Shown here in pieces: positions 1-6,656 of a stretch of DNA of 13,838 bases. Source of the stretch: Promethearchaeota archaeon (GTDB lineage Archaea > Asgardarchaeota > Lokiarchaeia > Sigynarchaeales > SOKP01). Within the stretch, counting starts at the first letter, position 1; every line of letters begins with the position of its first letter. Below the pieces are notes generated by a model. That model had not been told where the DNA came from and did not search any database. It worked only from the letters and a program-made list of their open reading frames with translations. Position numbers and translations under genes: made by a program. The stretch covers positions 1-13,838 of the forward strand of contig JAUWBH010000165.1 in NCBI GenBank assembly GCA_030605085.1, read 5' to 3'.

Positions 1-2
1 GC

Positions 3-146
3 ATTCGTGCCTTTATAATAGTTCGAAATGATCCAGAAATACTAGATGATATCCAAATAGCTCGGAATGTACGAGGTAGCTTCTATATTAATAATCTAAA
101 ACTGATAGAACTACCAAACATGGAGAATTGGGTGATGTCAACGTAG
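3..146 (+). CDS. 3' end of an unrecognised protein gene (partial)
   Basis: The window opens inside a reading frame that gives 47 residues and ends at TAG 144-146. The visible tail begins IRAFIIVRNDPEILDD and ends ENWVMST. It has a beta-strand-like hydrophobic stretch (AFIIV) followed by an acidic helix, then a second strand (KLIEL). That pattern would fit the end of a small alpha/beta domain, but no family can be named from this fragment. Composition resembles neighbouring genes, so it is probably the true end of an upstream + strand gene. A GNAT frame begins just downstream on the same strand and its missing start may overlap this tail. Confidence 0.5.
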   Translation: MRAFIIVRNDPEILDDIQIARNVRGSFYINNLKLIELPNMENWVMST

Positions 147-177
147 AAAACAAAAAAAACGGCTATTTTATAATTGA

Positions 178-858
178 TCCTTTCTTTATAAAATTAGCCT
201 AAATTTTCTTATTAATGAATATTACTTTGATGCTGGTGAAGCTTACCAAGAATTTAATGACTTTTTTTATAATAAATCTTTAGATTTTATAAAAAATGAT
301 CTTTCCCAGATATATTTTATTAAAGAAGAATCTGAAAAAAAAATAATTGGATTTTTCTCTATTTGTTGTGCAAGAATCCAAACACCTAAAGCAGTTAAAT
401 TGAATGAGGAAATAGATTATATCCCTGGATTGCTAATTGGTCACTTAATAACTGATGAAGAATATCGTCGTAAAAAATATGGAGAAAAGCTATTAATTTA
501 TGCGATTTTTATTGGAAAGGAAGTATCAAAAATTGCAGGTTGTAGATATATAATTGTAGATGCATATACAACTAATGAAGCAATTCAGTTTTATTTGAGT
601 ATAGAATTCAAATTTTTATTCAGAGGGAAAGGTAAGAGAATTATTAAAAAATTAGAGAACGGAGAAAAACCAAAAGAAAAAACTACAAAAATGTATTTTG
701 ATTTACGGCGATTGACTATTCTTTATTCATTTAAACATTTAGTAAAATATTTTGATAATTCTTTATCAACTTTTACATTTCTCAAATCATCTAATAATGC
801 TTTAGTATCTTCAACTGAATCTATTATTAAATCATCTTTAATATTAGTTTTAATATGA
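178..858 (+). CDS. GNAT-family N-acetyltransferase, TacT-like; start codon missing
   Basis: The frame is open from 178 and encodes a GNAT fold transferring an acetyl group from acetyl-CoA; the acceptor is unknown. It resembles the TacT-type branch: a FDAG-like motif near 226-237 (FDCG in relatives), then strands IYFIKEE and KKIIGFFSI, the segment IPGLLIGHLITD, and the CoA-binding loop RRKKYG (466-483). In that loop the usual Q/R-x-x-G-x-G has Lys for the first Gly. A FYLSIEF stretch matches the C-terminal FYe..GF. No ATG, GTG or TTG lies in frame before TTG 400, which would cut off the first strands, so a one-base indel near 150-200 or an unusual start is suspected. TTG 128 in another frame could supply the N-terminus. 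Homology probably ends near 711 (MYFDLRRL); the frame then runs 136 bases over the convergent gene to TGA 856-858. No toxin partner such as a DUF1778/RHH gene is adjacent. Confidence 0.6.
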   Translation, partial: SFLYKISLNFLINEYYFDAGEAYQEFNDFFYNKSLDFIKNDLSQIYFIKEESEKKIIGFFSICCARIQTPKAVKLNEEIDYIPGLLIGHLITDEEYRRKKYGEKLLIYAIFIGKEVSKIAGCRYIIVDAYTTNEAIQFYLSIEFKFLFRGKGKRIIKKLENGEKPKEKTTKMYFDLRRLTILYSFKHLVKYFDNSLSTFTFLKSSNNALVSSTESIIKSSLILVLI

Positions 859-1055
859 AAATCAAATGGTTCTACAATATTTTCATATCGTAAAACATCA
901 ATATCCTTTCTATAGATTGAAATGAGCTCTAATCCTTTTATTATTAGAATTAATAATATAATTAAATGCGTTTTTATATAAGCCCTAATAACTAATAAAC
1001 TAAATAGGATAAGAATTATAGCAACGATTAGGGGAAACAAAAATATAAAATTCAT
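723..1055 (-). CDS. Small membrane-anchored protein of unknown function
   Basis: This 110-residue protein was not recognised. Residues 1-20 are strongly hydrophobic (MNFIFLFPLIVAIILILFSL) and residues about 30-47 form a second hydrophobic stretch (THLIILLILIIKGLELI). The remainder is charged and soluble-looking (about 50-110), rich in Asp, Lys and Glu with helix-like spacing. A one- or two-TM anchor with a cytoplasmic tail is the simplest reading. The start is ATG 1055-1053; no convincing Shine-Dalgarno lies before it. Its 3' end is overlapped antisense by the GNAT frame. The membrane anchor followed by a coherent amphipathic tail argues that this strand is the real coding strand there. Function cannot be assigned. 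Confidence 0.55.
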   Translation of the reverse strand: MNFIFLFPLIVAIILILFSLLVIRAYIKTHLIILLILIIKGLELISIYRKDIDVLRYENIVEPFDFHIKTNIKDDLIIDSVEDTKALLDDLRNVKVDKELSKYFTKCLNE

Positions 1056-1140
1056 TTTCTTTTCTATTCCATAGAAAATCCTTTAATATTTATTATAAAG
1101 ATATAATTTTTTTAACTTTTTTTTTACAATTTAAGTTATG

Positions 1141-1728
1141 TTAACCAGTAATATTAGCCAGTTCAACTCCACGTACGGCAAAATTTTGGTCCACATAACA
1201 TATTATGGCGTGTCCTTTATGATTGTACACAATAGGAACAGGAAAAGATGTTGCAGTTTTCATGATAGATTTTTTAATATATAATGGCAGAGATTTTTTA
1301 CAAACACGACAAAAACAATCAACTTTTTCAACTAAATCTAAATTTTTAAGATTCTCTATAATTTCTTTAATAATTCCCGTGAAATCTTTAAAAATACTAG
1401 CGTTAACATCTCCGTATGAAAAGATTACTTCAATATCATAAGTTTCGTTAAATTTTTTAGCTATGTACTCCAATATTGCTTCTAATATTTGAAACTGTAA
1501 ATCTTGATCAGATCCAATGGTGTAAATGAGTTTGCTCTTTTTTATATGAACAATTTTCATGTTTCCTTTATTTATGTGAAAAAAAATGTCATTAGTTGAA
1601 TTTTCTCTTATAAATCTCAAATCTAAAATGAAACTTCTAAAAGATCTAGGAGGTTTCCACTCAAATAAAGTGAGTTCTTCTGTACTAATGTTTATAACAT
1701 CGATTTTATTTTTGATATCTGGAGCCAT
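1141..1728 (-). CDS. Unknown Asgard-type protein, possible longin-like core with Cys/His C-terminal module
   Basis: This 195-residue protein has two parts. Residues about 30-130 alternate strands and helices: a strand around SFILDLRFI, paired strands DIFFHI, MKIVHIKK and LIYTIGS, a long helix QFQILEAILEYIAKKF, a strand IEVIFSYG and a helix FTGIIKEIIENL. That order resembles longin/roadblock-like folds, which Asgard archaea pair with small GTPases; this is a fold guess, not a recognised homology. Residues 138-195 hold Cys138, Cys140 and Cys143, then VPIVYNHKGHAIICYVD and an RGVE end, a separate conserved-looking module that could bind metal. The start is ATG 1728; mRNA CUCCUC lies upstream instead of a GGAGG, so a short or absent leader is likely, and a TATA-like element lies at 1761-1769. 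It is divergent from the SPOUT methyltransferase. Confidence 0.6.
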   Translation of the reverse strand: MAPDIKNKIDVINISTEELTLFEWKPPRSFRSFILDLRFIRENSTNDIFFHINKGNMKIVHIKKSKLIYTIGSDQDLQFQILEAILEYIAKKFNETYDIEVIFSYGDVNASIFKDFTGIIKEIIENLKNLDLVEKVDCFCRVCKKSLPLYIKKSIMKTATSFPVPIVYNHKGHAIICYVDQNFAVRGVELANITG

Positions 1729-1760
1729 TTGATTATGAGGAGATTAGTATTAAAAATAGA

Positions 1761-1769
1761 TTTATAAAT
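1761..1769 (-). promoter_or_regulatory. Candidate TATA element for the gene at 1141-1728
   Basis: TTTATAAAT lies 33-41 bases upstream of the ATG at 1728. With an archaeal TATA-to-start distance of about 25 bases it would give a very short or absent leader, which fits the lack of a ribosome binding site. Assignment rests on position and sequence only; AT-rich DNA makes chance matches common. Confidence 0.35.
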
Positions 1770-2040
1770 TTTGAGTTTTTTAAAATAATTCTTATTTTTG
1801 TTTTAAATAATATAAAAAATCTTATTATTTATATCTTTCAATTAACAAAATAATAAAATAATACTTTTTTTTAATCAATTTTTAAGGGAAAATAAATCTT
1901 TATTTATATTTTAAAATATAATTAAGTTTGGCAAATAATAAATTACATTTTAATTAAACTTACGAGTTGGGTAAAAATAAATAAGAAAAAAATATTTAGA
2001 GAACTCAATTCTTTCCAAGAGACTCATAAAAACGAAAAAT
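1770..2040. other. Divergent intergenic region without a recognisable gene
   Basis: About 310 bases separate the ATG at 1728 from the candidate SPOUT start at 2041. The stretch is almost entirely A and T, with short A and T runs. It holds no ORF with a plausible start, no tRNA-like structure and no repeat array. It contains one perfect 18-base palindrome (1904-1921), and an ATG-less frame in phase with the SPOUT gene from 1926 onward. It probably holds two divergent promoters. Confidence 0.5.
1904..1921. repeat. Perfect 18-base AT palindrome in divergent intergenic region
   Basis: TTATATTTTAAAATATAA reads the same on both strands. It lies about 180 bases before the 1728 start and 120 before the 2041 start. 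It could be an operator or a bidirectional TATA region. In DNA this AT-rich, palindromes of this length arise by chance fairly often, so function is unproven. Confidence 0.4.
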
Positions 2041-2819
2041 ATGAAAATCTTTCCTTCACAATAGTTTTAGTACAACCAGAAAACGCAGGAAACATAGGTT
2101 CTATAGCACGTCTTATGAAAAATTTTAATTTCAAAAAATTAATTATTTTCAATCCTATTGAGAAGGTGGAAAAGATTAAAAGCTACGAAACGCAAGGATT
2201 TGCAATGCGTGGAAGAGATATCCTCTTAAACGCAGAAATTATAAAGGTTGAAAATCAAGAAAGCCATTTAACTGAATTCAAAAAGCTTTTGCAAAAGTTC
2301 GATTTAATCATTGGGACGACAGCTAAAGGAAAAAGATATACTAATCTTAGGAGGTTAGCAATTTTTCCTCAAAATTTATCAATTCCTATTTCGGAAAACC
2401 AATTAAAAGTAGCAATTTTATTTGGTAAAGAATCACGCGGTTTAACTAATGATGAAATTAAACTGGCTGATATATTATTAAGAATACCTTCAAGTGAGGA
2501 ATATTCTTCTTTAAATCTTTCTCATGGATGTGGAATTATATTGTATGAAATTTTTAAAAAATTAAATGTTTTAAATATCGGAAGAGGAAAAAAGCCCGTG
2601 TTATTAGCTGACAAAAATGATCGATTGACTTTGTATGATTTTATAGAACAGATAATTAAAAACCTTAAAACTAGAACTTATAGAGAAAATAATGTATATC
2701 AGGCATTTAAAAATGTATTTGAGCGTTCTTTTATGTCAAAAAAAGAGTTAAGTCTAATTCTTGGTCTTTTTTCAAAAGTCAATTCAATTTTAAAAGAAGT
2801 TAGCCCTTATGAAGTCTAA
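2041..2819 (+). CDS. SPOUT (TrmH/TrmJ-type) RNA 2'-O-ribose methyltransferase, 5' frame problem
   Basis: This is a SAM-dependent 2'-O-methyltransferase of the trefoil-knot class. Archaeal TrmJ acts on tRNA position 32, and the length (about 255 residues) fits. Motif 1 is FTIVLVQPENAGNIGSIARLM (2055-2117), covering the conserved N-G-N-I-G and Arg. Next come KKLIIFNP, an A-M-R-G-x-D-I-L segment (MRGRDILLNAE), VAILFGKESRGL, and the knot motif IPSSEEYSSLNLSHGCGI. A helical C-terminal extension of about 70 residues follows. The in-frame ATG at 2115 falls after motif 1 and cannot be the true start. No ATG, GTG or TTG precedes it in frame back to the stop at 1923. ATG 2041 is one base out of frame: one extra A in the AAAA run at 2043-2047 would give MKNLSFTIVL, a normal N-terminus. 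A frameshift or a base-level error is the best explanation. Confidence 0.85.
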
Positions 2820-2876
2820 ATAAGAGGGTTAAAATGCAAATACCAAAATAGAATATCCATTGTCATTTATTTAAGC

Positions 2877-2888
2877 AAAAAAAAAAAA
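2877..2888 (-). terminator. Oligo-T terminator after the methyltransferase fusion
   Basis: Twelve consecutive A residues on the + strand give T12 on the minus-strand transcript, 17-28 bases past the stop codon of the gene ending at 2905. Archaeal polymerases terminate at such U tracts without needing a hairpin. Confidence 0.55.
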
Positions 2889-2904
2889 TATTTTAAGTAA
2901 TTTT

Positions 2905-4584
2905 CTAAATTGGATATTTTCCTAAGGTTTTTGTAGCTCTTAATATCGCTCTCATATTCTCTGGAGACATATCTCTTGGAATTTCGCAACCAAACGCTAA
3001 CCAATACCCCCCACCCTTCCCTGCAATCTTTATGTGATCCGCACAATCTTCATATACTTCTTTAGGAGTTGCGTTAATAAGTTTTTTATAATTAAGATTA
3101 CCCATAATAGTTACTTCATCTTTTAGAAGGTTTTTAGCCCAGTCTAGATCTACTTGGTAATCGAATTGAATAGCACCACCAGGATTAGTTTGCTTCACAA
3201 AATGAATGCATTGAGGGACATACCCACAACAATGTATCAATGTAGGAAGCCCTAGCTTATTGATTCTAGAGCAAGACTTTTTCTCGGGTTCAAGGCAAAA
3301 TCTTTCAAAAAATCTTGGCGACATGAAATAAGCCGCAGTTTCCCCCATACCTATTATGCTAGCACCTGCCTCATGCATAGAACGGGCTATCTCTACTTCC
3401 CAATCTACGTACCAATCTAAAATTTCTTTAAATTCATCTGGATGGTCAAACACATAAAATAATAAAAATGGGTCTCCTCCAGCTAATAATGCCACGCCTT
3501 GCAATGGACCTTCCAGCCACCCAATTAAAGGCACATCATCTCCTACCTTCTTTTTAGCAATTTCAATAGCTTTTATAGATTCAGTTAATCGACCTGATTT
3601 CATAGGATCTGGCATTTTAAGATTTTTAAAGTCCTTATACATATTTCCTTGAGAAAGAACTGGCTTTACGATACGAGGAACATCATCATATGGGAATTCG
3701 ATTTTGGCTCCGCAAGCTTCAGCATATATTCCAACATCAGATGAGAAGCAAAGGGCATCCCAACCGAAACTATTATACGCCTTTAATTGTCCCTCTGCCA
3801 TTTTTTCGGCTTTACTTACATATTCTGAAAAAGGAATTCCAGAAAATTTAGCTGAAAAAGTCTGAGCAAATGGAATCATAGGTACTCTATCTGGTTCTTT
3901 GTGTTTAAGAGAGGTCATTACGCGATCATAGGAGGTCATTTCAGCTTTAAGTTCTTCTGAAAATTCTTTGACTTTTAATATTAACTCAGAAACATCCTCT
4001 ACATAGGCATCTATGTTGAATTTATCTGCCATTGCCCGAGATCCCGCAGGTCCGCTAAGAATTGTCCTAATTTTATGGCGAATGCCACGATTCCATAATT
4101 CTTGTTCTAATTTCGCAACCTCAGCCTGAGATTGCATAAGATATATTGCTGATGCCACAATTCGAGCATTTGAATCAACTGCCGCTTGAGCTATTTTTTC
4201 AGGAGGAATATCTGAACCAGCATCAATGACTTCGAAGCCATGGGCTTTTAAATTTGCTGAAACAATTGCGTTACCTATACTCCAAGGACCCCCCATAACG
4301 CCTATTACAACTTTTTCCTCAGGACTTTTAGACTCTTCTGTAGAGGCAGGAAGTGATCGAACTCCTACTTCAAAGGCCGCTGCAGCTACAACAATATCAT
4401 CCAAATACATTCCTTCTTTTTTATATTTTTTACTTACGGATATTATGCCCGCGGAAAGAGCTTGTATAATCTCTTGCGATGTAAGTCCTTCCCTCCGTGC
4501 TTTTCTCACTATTTTTCCTATTTCTTTATATTTACCTTTGAGGGTTAATTCGGTTATTTCTTCAAGACTTGTCTTCATGCTCAT
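2905..4584 (-). CDS. Corrinoid-domain / UroD-type methyltransferase fusion (MtaA/MtbA/CmuA-like), cobalamin His lost
   Basis: Numbering counts from the TTG at 4587; ATG 4584 is the preferred start (559 residues). Residues about 5-80 form the helical cap of MtaC/MtbC-type corrinoid proteins (GMYLDDIVVAAAAFEVG). Residues 92-210 form the Rossmann-like B12 domain. The diagnostic D-x-H-x-x-G is replaced by G100-P-W102-S-I-G105, so the lower-ligand His is absent; the later GG is SG (178-179). Residues about 217-560 form a URO-D-fold methyltransferase with the zinc-site pattern of MtaA/MtbA: H452, C454 and C534. Known relatives move methyl groups between a corrinoid and a thiol such as coenzyme M; CmuA has the same two domains in the opposite order. 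The likely role is methyl transfer in the cytoplasm, but substrate and acceptor are unknown. It stands alone, divergent from a truncated symporter; no other corrinoid partner is visible. T12 lies downstream. Confidence 0.85.
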   Translation of the reverse strand: MSMKTSLEEITELTLKGKYKEIGKIVRKARREGLTSQEIIQALSAGIISVSKKYKKEGMYLDDIVVAAAAFEVGVRSLPASTEESKSPEEKVVIGVMGGPWSIGNAIVSANLKAHGFEVIDAGSDIPPEKIAQAAVDSNARIVASAIYLMQSQAEVAKLEQELWNRGIRHKIRTILSGPAGSRAMADKFNIDAYVEDVSELILKVKEFSEELKAEMTSYDRVMTSLKHKEPDRVPMIPFAQTFSAKFSGIPFSEYVSKAEKMAEGQLKAYNSFGWDALCFSSDVGIYAEACGAKIEFPYDDVPRIVKPVLSQGNMYKDFKNLKMPDPMKSGRLTESIKAIEIAKKKVGDDVPLIGWLEGPLQGVALLAGGDPFLLFYVFDHPDEFKEILDWYVDWEVEIARSMHEAGASIIGMGETAAYFMSPRFFERFCLEPEKKSCSRINKLGLPTLIHCCGYVPQCIHFVKQTNPGGAIQFDYQVDLDWAKNLLKDEVTIMGNLNYKKLINATPKEVYEDCADHIKIAGKGGGYWLAFGCEIPRDMSPENMRAILRATKTLGKYPI

Positions 4585-4646
4585 CAACTATTTTTTTCAA
4601 GTTAGTATATTTATCTTAATTATTTCTAACATCGCTTAAATTTTCG

Positions 4647-5345
4647 TTGAAGAATAAGAATTTCAGGATTTTTATTATAATGAACCTAACATATTGGTAT
4701 GTTGTCGGAATGTTACCAATCATCGCTCCACTCTATGGAAGATTTGTTTTGGGGATAGGTGAAGGTGAAGCATATTTATTGGGGCTTTTATTAGGATTGA
4801 CATTTATTTCTGCAGCGTGTTTTATGCCCTTATGGCGATACATAGCTGTAAAGATTGGAATGAAAAAAGGAGTAATGATTTCAATGGTAACATTTATAAT
4901 CACCTTATCTCCATTTATGTTTATTTCAGACGTATCCACCGCATTTTTCGCATTTATATTTGTTGGTTTAGGTCTTTCAGGTGCTATTTATTTTGGCGAT
5001 ATCCTTCTTTCTGCAATTATAGACGATGACGAGTTAAAAATAGGGACTAGAAGAGATGGAGGTTATTTTGGAATTAATGCGTTAATTACAAAATTATCTA
5101 CTATATTAGTAATTATTACCATAAGTTTAGTATTCAATACTGTTGGTTGGGCCGTTTTTGACCCTGTAGCTACTGAAGATATTATATTAGGACTACGAAT
5201 TTTAATGTTTGTTTTTCCTGCTATTGCCTTGGTAATTGGATTATTGGTAATTAGTCGCTTTCCTATTACAAAAGAAAAATATGAACAAATAAAAATAGAA
5301 ATCGAAAAATTACATGCTGAAAAAAGAGAAAAACAGGTAATATGA
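4647..5345 (+). pseudogene. C-terminal half of a GPH-family (MelB-type) sugar:cation symporter
   Basis: The frame gives 232 residues with about five or six membrane segments. It contains the GPH/MFS_2 cytoplasmic signature DDDELKIGTRRDGGYFG at about residues 116-132, equivalent to the D.de.ktG.R.EG motif of the second half of MelB-type carriers. A charged, coiled-coil-like tail (KEKYEQIKIEIEKLHAEKREK) follows. Full members have about 450-500 residues and 12 TM helices; here helices 1-6 are missing. Similarity seems to extend a few codons upstream of TTG 4647, but TAA at 4617 closes the frame. Beyond it lies the divergent methyltransferase, whose start is under 65 bases away. A half carrier is unlikely to transport, so this is probably a 5'-truncated remnant. 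Confidence 0.75.
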
Positions 5346-5379
5346 TGTAATAAATATAATTCTTTTACTTTAATTTCAA

Positions 5380-5396
5380 TTTTTTTTTTTTTTTTT
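5380..5396 (+). terminator. T17 tract, possible terminator and rearrangement junction
   Basis: Seventeen uninterrupted T residues lie 35 bases after the symporter stop and end one base before the first residues of the amidase remnant. It can serve as an archaeal oligo-U terminator. Its position exactly between two truncated genes also suggests it marks a deletion or joining point. Confidence 0.5.
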
Positions 5397-5612
5397 AAAG
5401 CTGTTTCATTAACCGGATGGATGCCCTATACTTTTCCATTTAATATGGCTTGGAATCCAGCTGCTTCTATTCCTTGTGGGTGGAGTAAAGAAGGATTACC
5501 AATAGGGATGCAAATTGTAGGAAGATTACAAGATGAAGCAATGGTCCTACAAGTTTCAAGAGCATTTGAAGAAATAGCTCCATGGCAGGATAAAAAACCA
5601 AAATTTAATTAA
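5397..5612 (+). pseudogene. C-terminal fragment of an amidase-signature enzyme (remnant 1)
   Basis: The frame reads from [16 protein letters not shown] through [23 protein letters not shown] to a C-terminal [12 protein letters not shown] and TAA. This is the highly conserved end of amidase-signature hydrolases (GatA, fatty-acid amide hydrolase and related amidases): N-P-x-x-S-I-P-x-G, E-G-L-P-I-G-M-Q, then the final helix. Full enzymes have about 450-500 residues; only about the last 70 remain. The Lys-cisSer-Ser catalytic triad and the GGSSGG signature are absent. ATG 5421 is inside the conserved block, so it is not a designed start. It cannot be a working amidase. Homology begins right after the T17 tract. 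A T-rich tract follows at 5616-5629. Confidence 0.85.
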
Positions 5613-5615
5613 TAA

Positions 5616-5629
5616 TTTTTTGTTTTTTT
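5616..5629 (+). terminator. T-rich terminator after amidase remnant 1
   Basis: Six T, one G and seven T begin 4 bases past the TAA of the fragment. It fits an archaeal oligo-U terminator and may be the original terminator of the intact amidase gene. Confidence 0.4.
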
Positions 5630-5704
5630 CTCTTTAATATGATTTGAATATATCCTCTGATACAAGAGGGATTTTAATGAATAATGAAAATATATGTTTT
5701 ATGA

Positions 5705-5812
5705 CAATTAATTGGAATGCAAATTGATGTAAATAGATCTGAAGAACTTAAAGAACTCCAGGTTTCACATGCTTTTGAAGAATTTATTCCATGGAAAGAT
5801 AAAGAACCATAA
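5705..5812 (+). pseudogene. Second, more degenerate amidase C-terminal fragment (remnant 2)
   Basis: The frame from 5705 gives QLIGMQIDVNRSEELKELQ and then VSHAFEEFIPWKDKEP followed by TAA. It aligns with the end of remnant 1: IGMQI versus IGMQI, LQVSHAFEEFIPWKDKEP versus [18 protein letters not shown]. The residues between differ, including the VGR of remnant 1, and TGA at 5702-5704 closes the frame upstream. It has no start codon and no catalytic region. It is a paralogous or duplicated amidase tail at a later stage of decay, under 100 bases downstream of the first. Its stop is directly adjacent to the stop of the convergent gene at 5813. Confidence 0.75.
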
Positions 5813-6460
5813 TTATATCAAATGTTTCTTTTGCAAACGGACATACTCGTTATATTCTAGGAGGTTTTTCTCGATTAAACGAAATATGATGTCAAAAAAT
5901 TGTCTAAAAAGCTCTTCAGGGAATAAATTGATTTCGAAAATAATTTTAGTTATTAAATCTTCGCTAAGGATTTGAGAATTAATTACCTCGTTATACATCA
6001 AAAATTCCATCATAACTTTATCCACTTCAGTCTTAACTATACATTTCGCTAGCTTAAACGCTAAATCGCTTTTTGGGTTAATAAAATATGGGTAATTCTT
6101 ATCGTCTAATATTTTTATATAACCCAAAACATTAACAATTCTTTCTACAGAGTAGTCTAAAGAACTCGGTTGAAGACCAAATGTTCGACAAAAACTTTTT
6201 TTAGATTGATGCACTGGAAATGCCTTTGGATGTCTTGAAACGATGTAATACGCCGCAACGAAAAATTTATAGATGTTATGTGGTATTTTCCTAGTAGCTT
6301 TTAGAAACTTATATATAATTGAAACTGTGTCTAGTAATAATGTGTGATTTATTTCAGGAACAAATTTTTCCAAAAATTCTAATCCATCTTTAAGTAGATC
6401 AATACTAATTCTCTCCCTCGTATTTAATTCTTCTTGATTTACATTAATTAGTTCTAACAT
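5813..6460 (-). CDS. Unknown helical protein, possibly a cyclin/TFB-like fold
   Basis: ATG 6460 gives 215 residues; a GTG three codons upstream (6469) is an alternative. The protein is almost entirely helical. A segment around residues 62-122 (numbered from the GTG), with AAYYIVSRHPKAFPVHQSKK and then FGLQPSSLDYSVERIVNVLG, has the spacing of a cyclin-repeat: the 'YIASR..g.P.t..ei' helix pair and a second helix pair as in archaeal transcription factor B. No N-terminal zinc ribbon is present and only one repeat is suggested, so it is not a normal TFB. This fold call is weak and rests on pattern only. The gene converges on the amidase remnant with adjacent stop codons, and its promoter region faces the RHH regulator at 6657. 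Confidence 0.55.
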   Translation of the reverse strand: MLELINVNQEELNTRERISIDLLKDGLEFLEKFVPEINHTLLLDTVSIIYKFLKATRKIPHNIYKFFVAAYYIVSRHPKAFPVHQSKKSFCRTFGLQPSSLDYSVERIVNVLGYIKILDDKNYPYFINPKSDLAFKLAKCIVKTEVDKVMMEFLMYNEVINSQILSEDLITKIIFEINLFPEELFRQFFDIIFRLIEKNLLEYNEYVRLQKKHLI

Positions 6461-6596
6461 TTTACACACATAACCATAATAGAATTTTTACGAATTTTTA
6501 TGCATATTTTCATAATATGCATATAATATTATTTGAGTATTGATCATATTTAAATGTTGCATTGATGGATCTTTATTCGATCAAAAATGCGAAAAC

Positions 6597-6608
6597 TTAT
6601 ATATAAAA
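6597..6608 (+). promoter_or_regulatory. TATA box for the RHH regulator gene
   Basis: TTATATATAAAA lies 49-60 bases upstream of ATG 6657, preceded by an A-rich stretch (GCGAAAAC) that could act as a BRE. Transcription would start near 6630, leaving a leader of roughly 25 bases. Its position argues against the upstream ATG at 6540, which would lie before the promoter. Confidence 0.5.
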
Positions 6609-6656
6609 GAATTTATTTTTAACTTAACGATTTTTGTCGATGTTTTTTTCTTTAAT

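Noticed and set aside
4226..4639. Long + strand open frame opposite the methyltransferase
   Set aside because: It is antisense to the conserved corrinoid domain and has no recognisable domain; a shadow of the real gene.
5653..5670. Short hairpin (CCTCT with AGAGG) between the amidase remnants
   Set aside because: Only five base pairs and no clear T tract or conserved context; likely chance.
6540..6656. Longer start (ATG 6540) for the RHH regulator
   Set aside because: The added 39 residues are hydrophobic and unlike an RHH protein, and a good TATA box lies at 6597-6608, downstream of that ATG.
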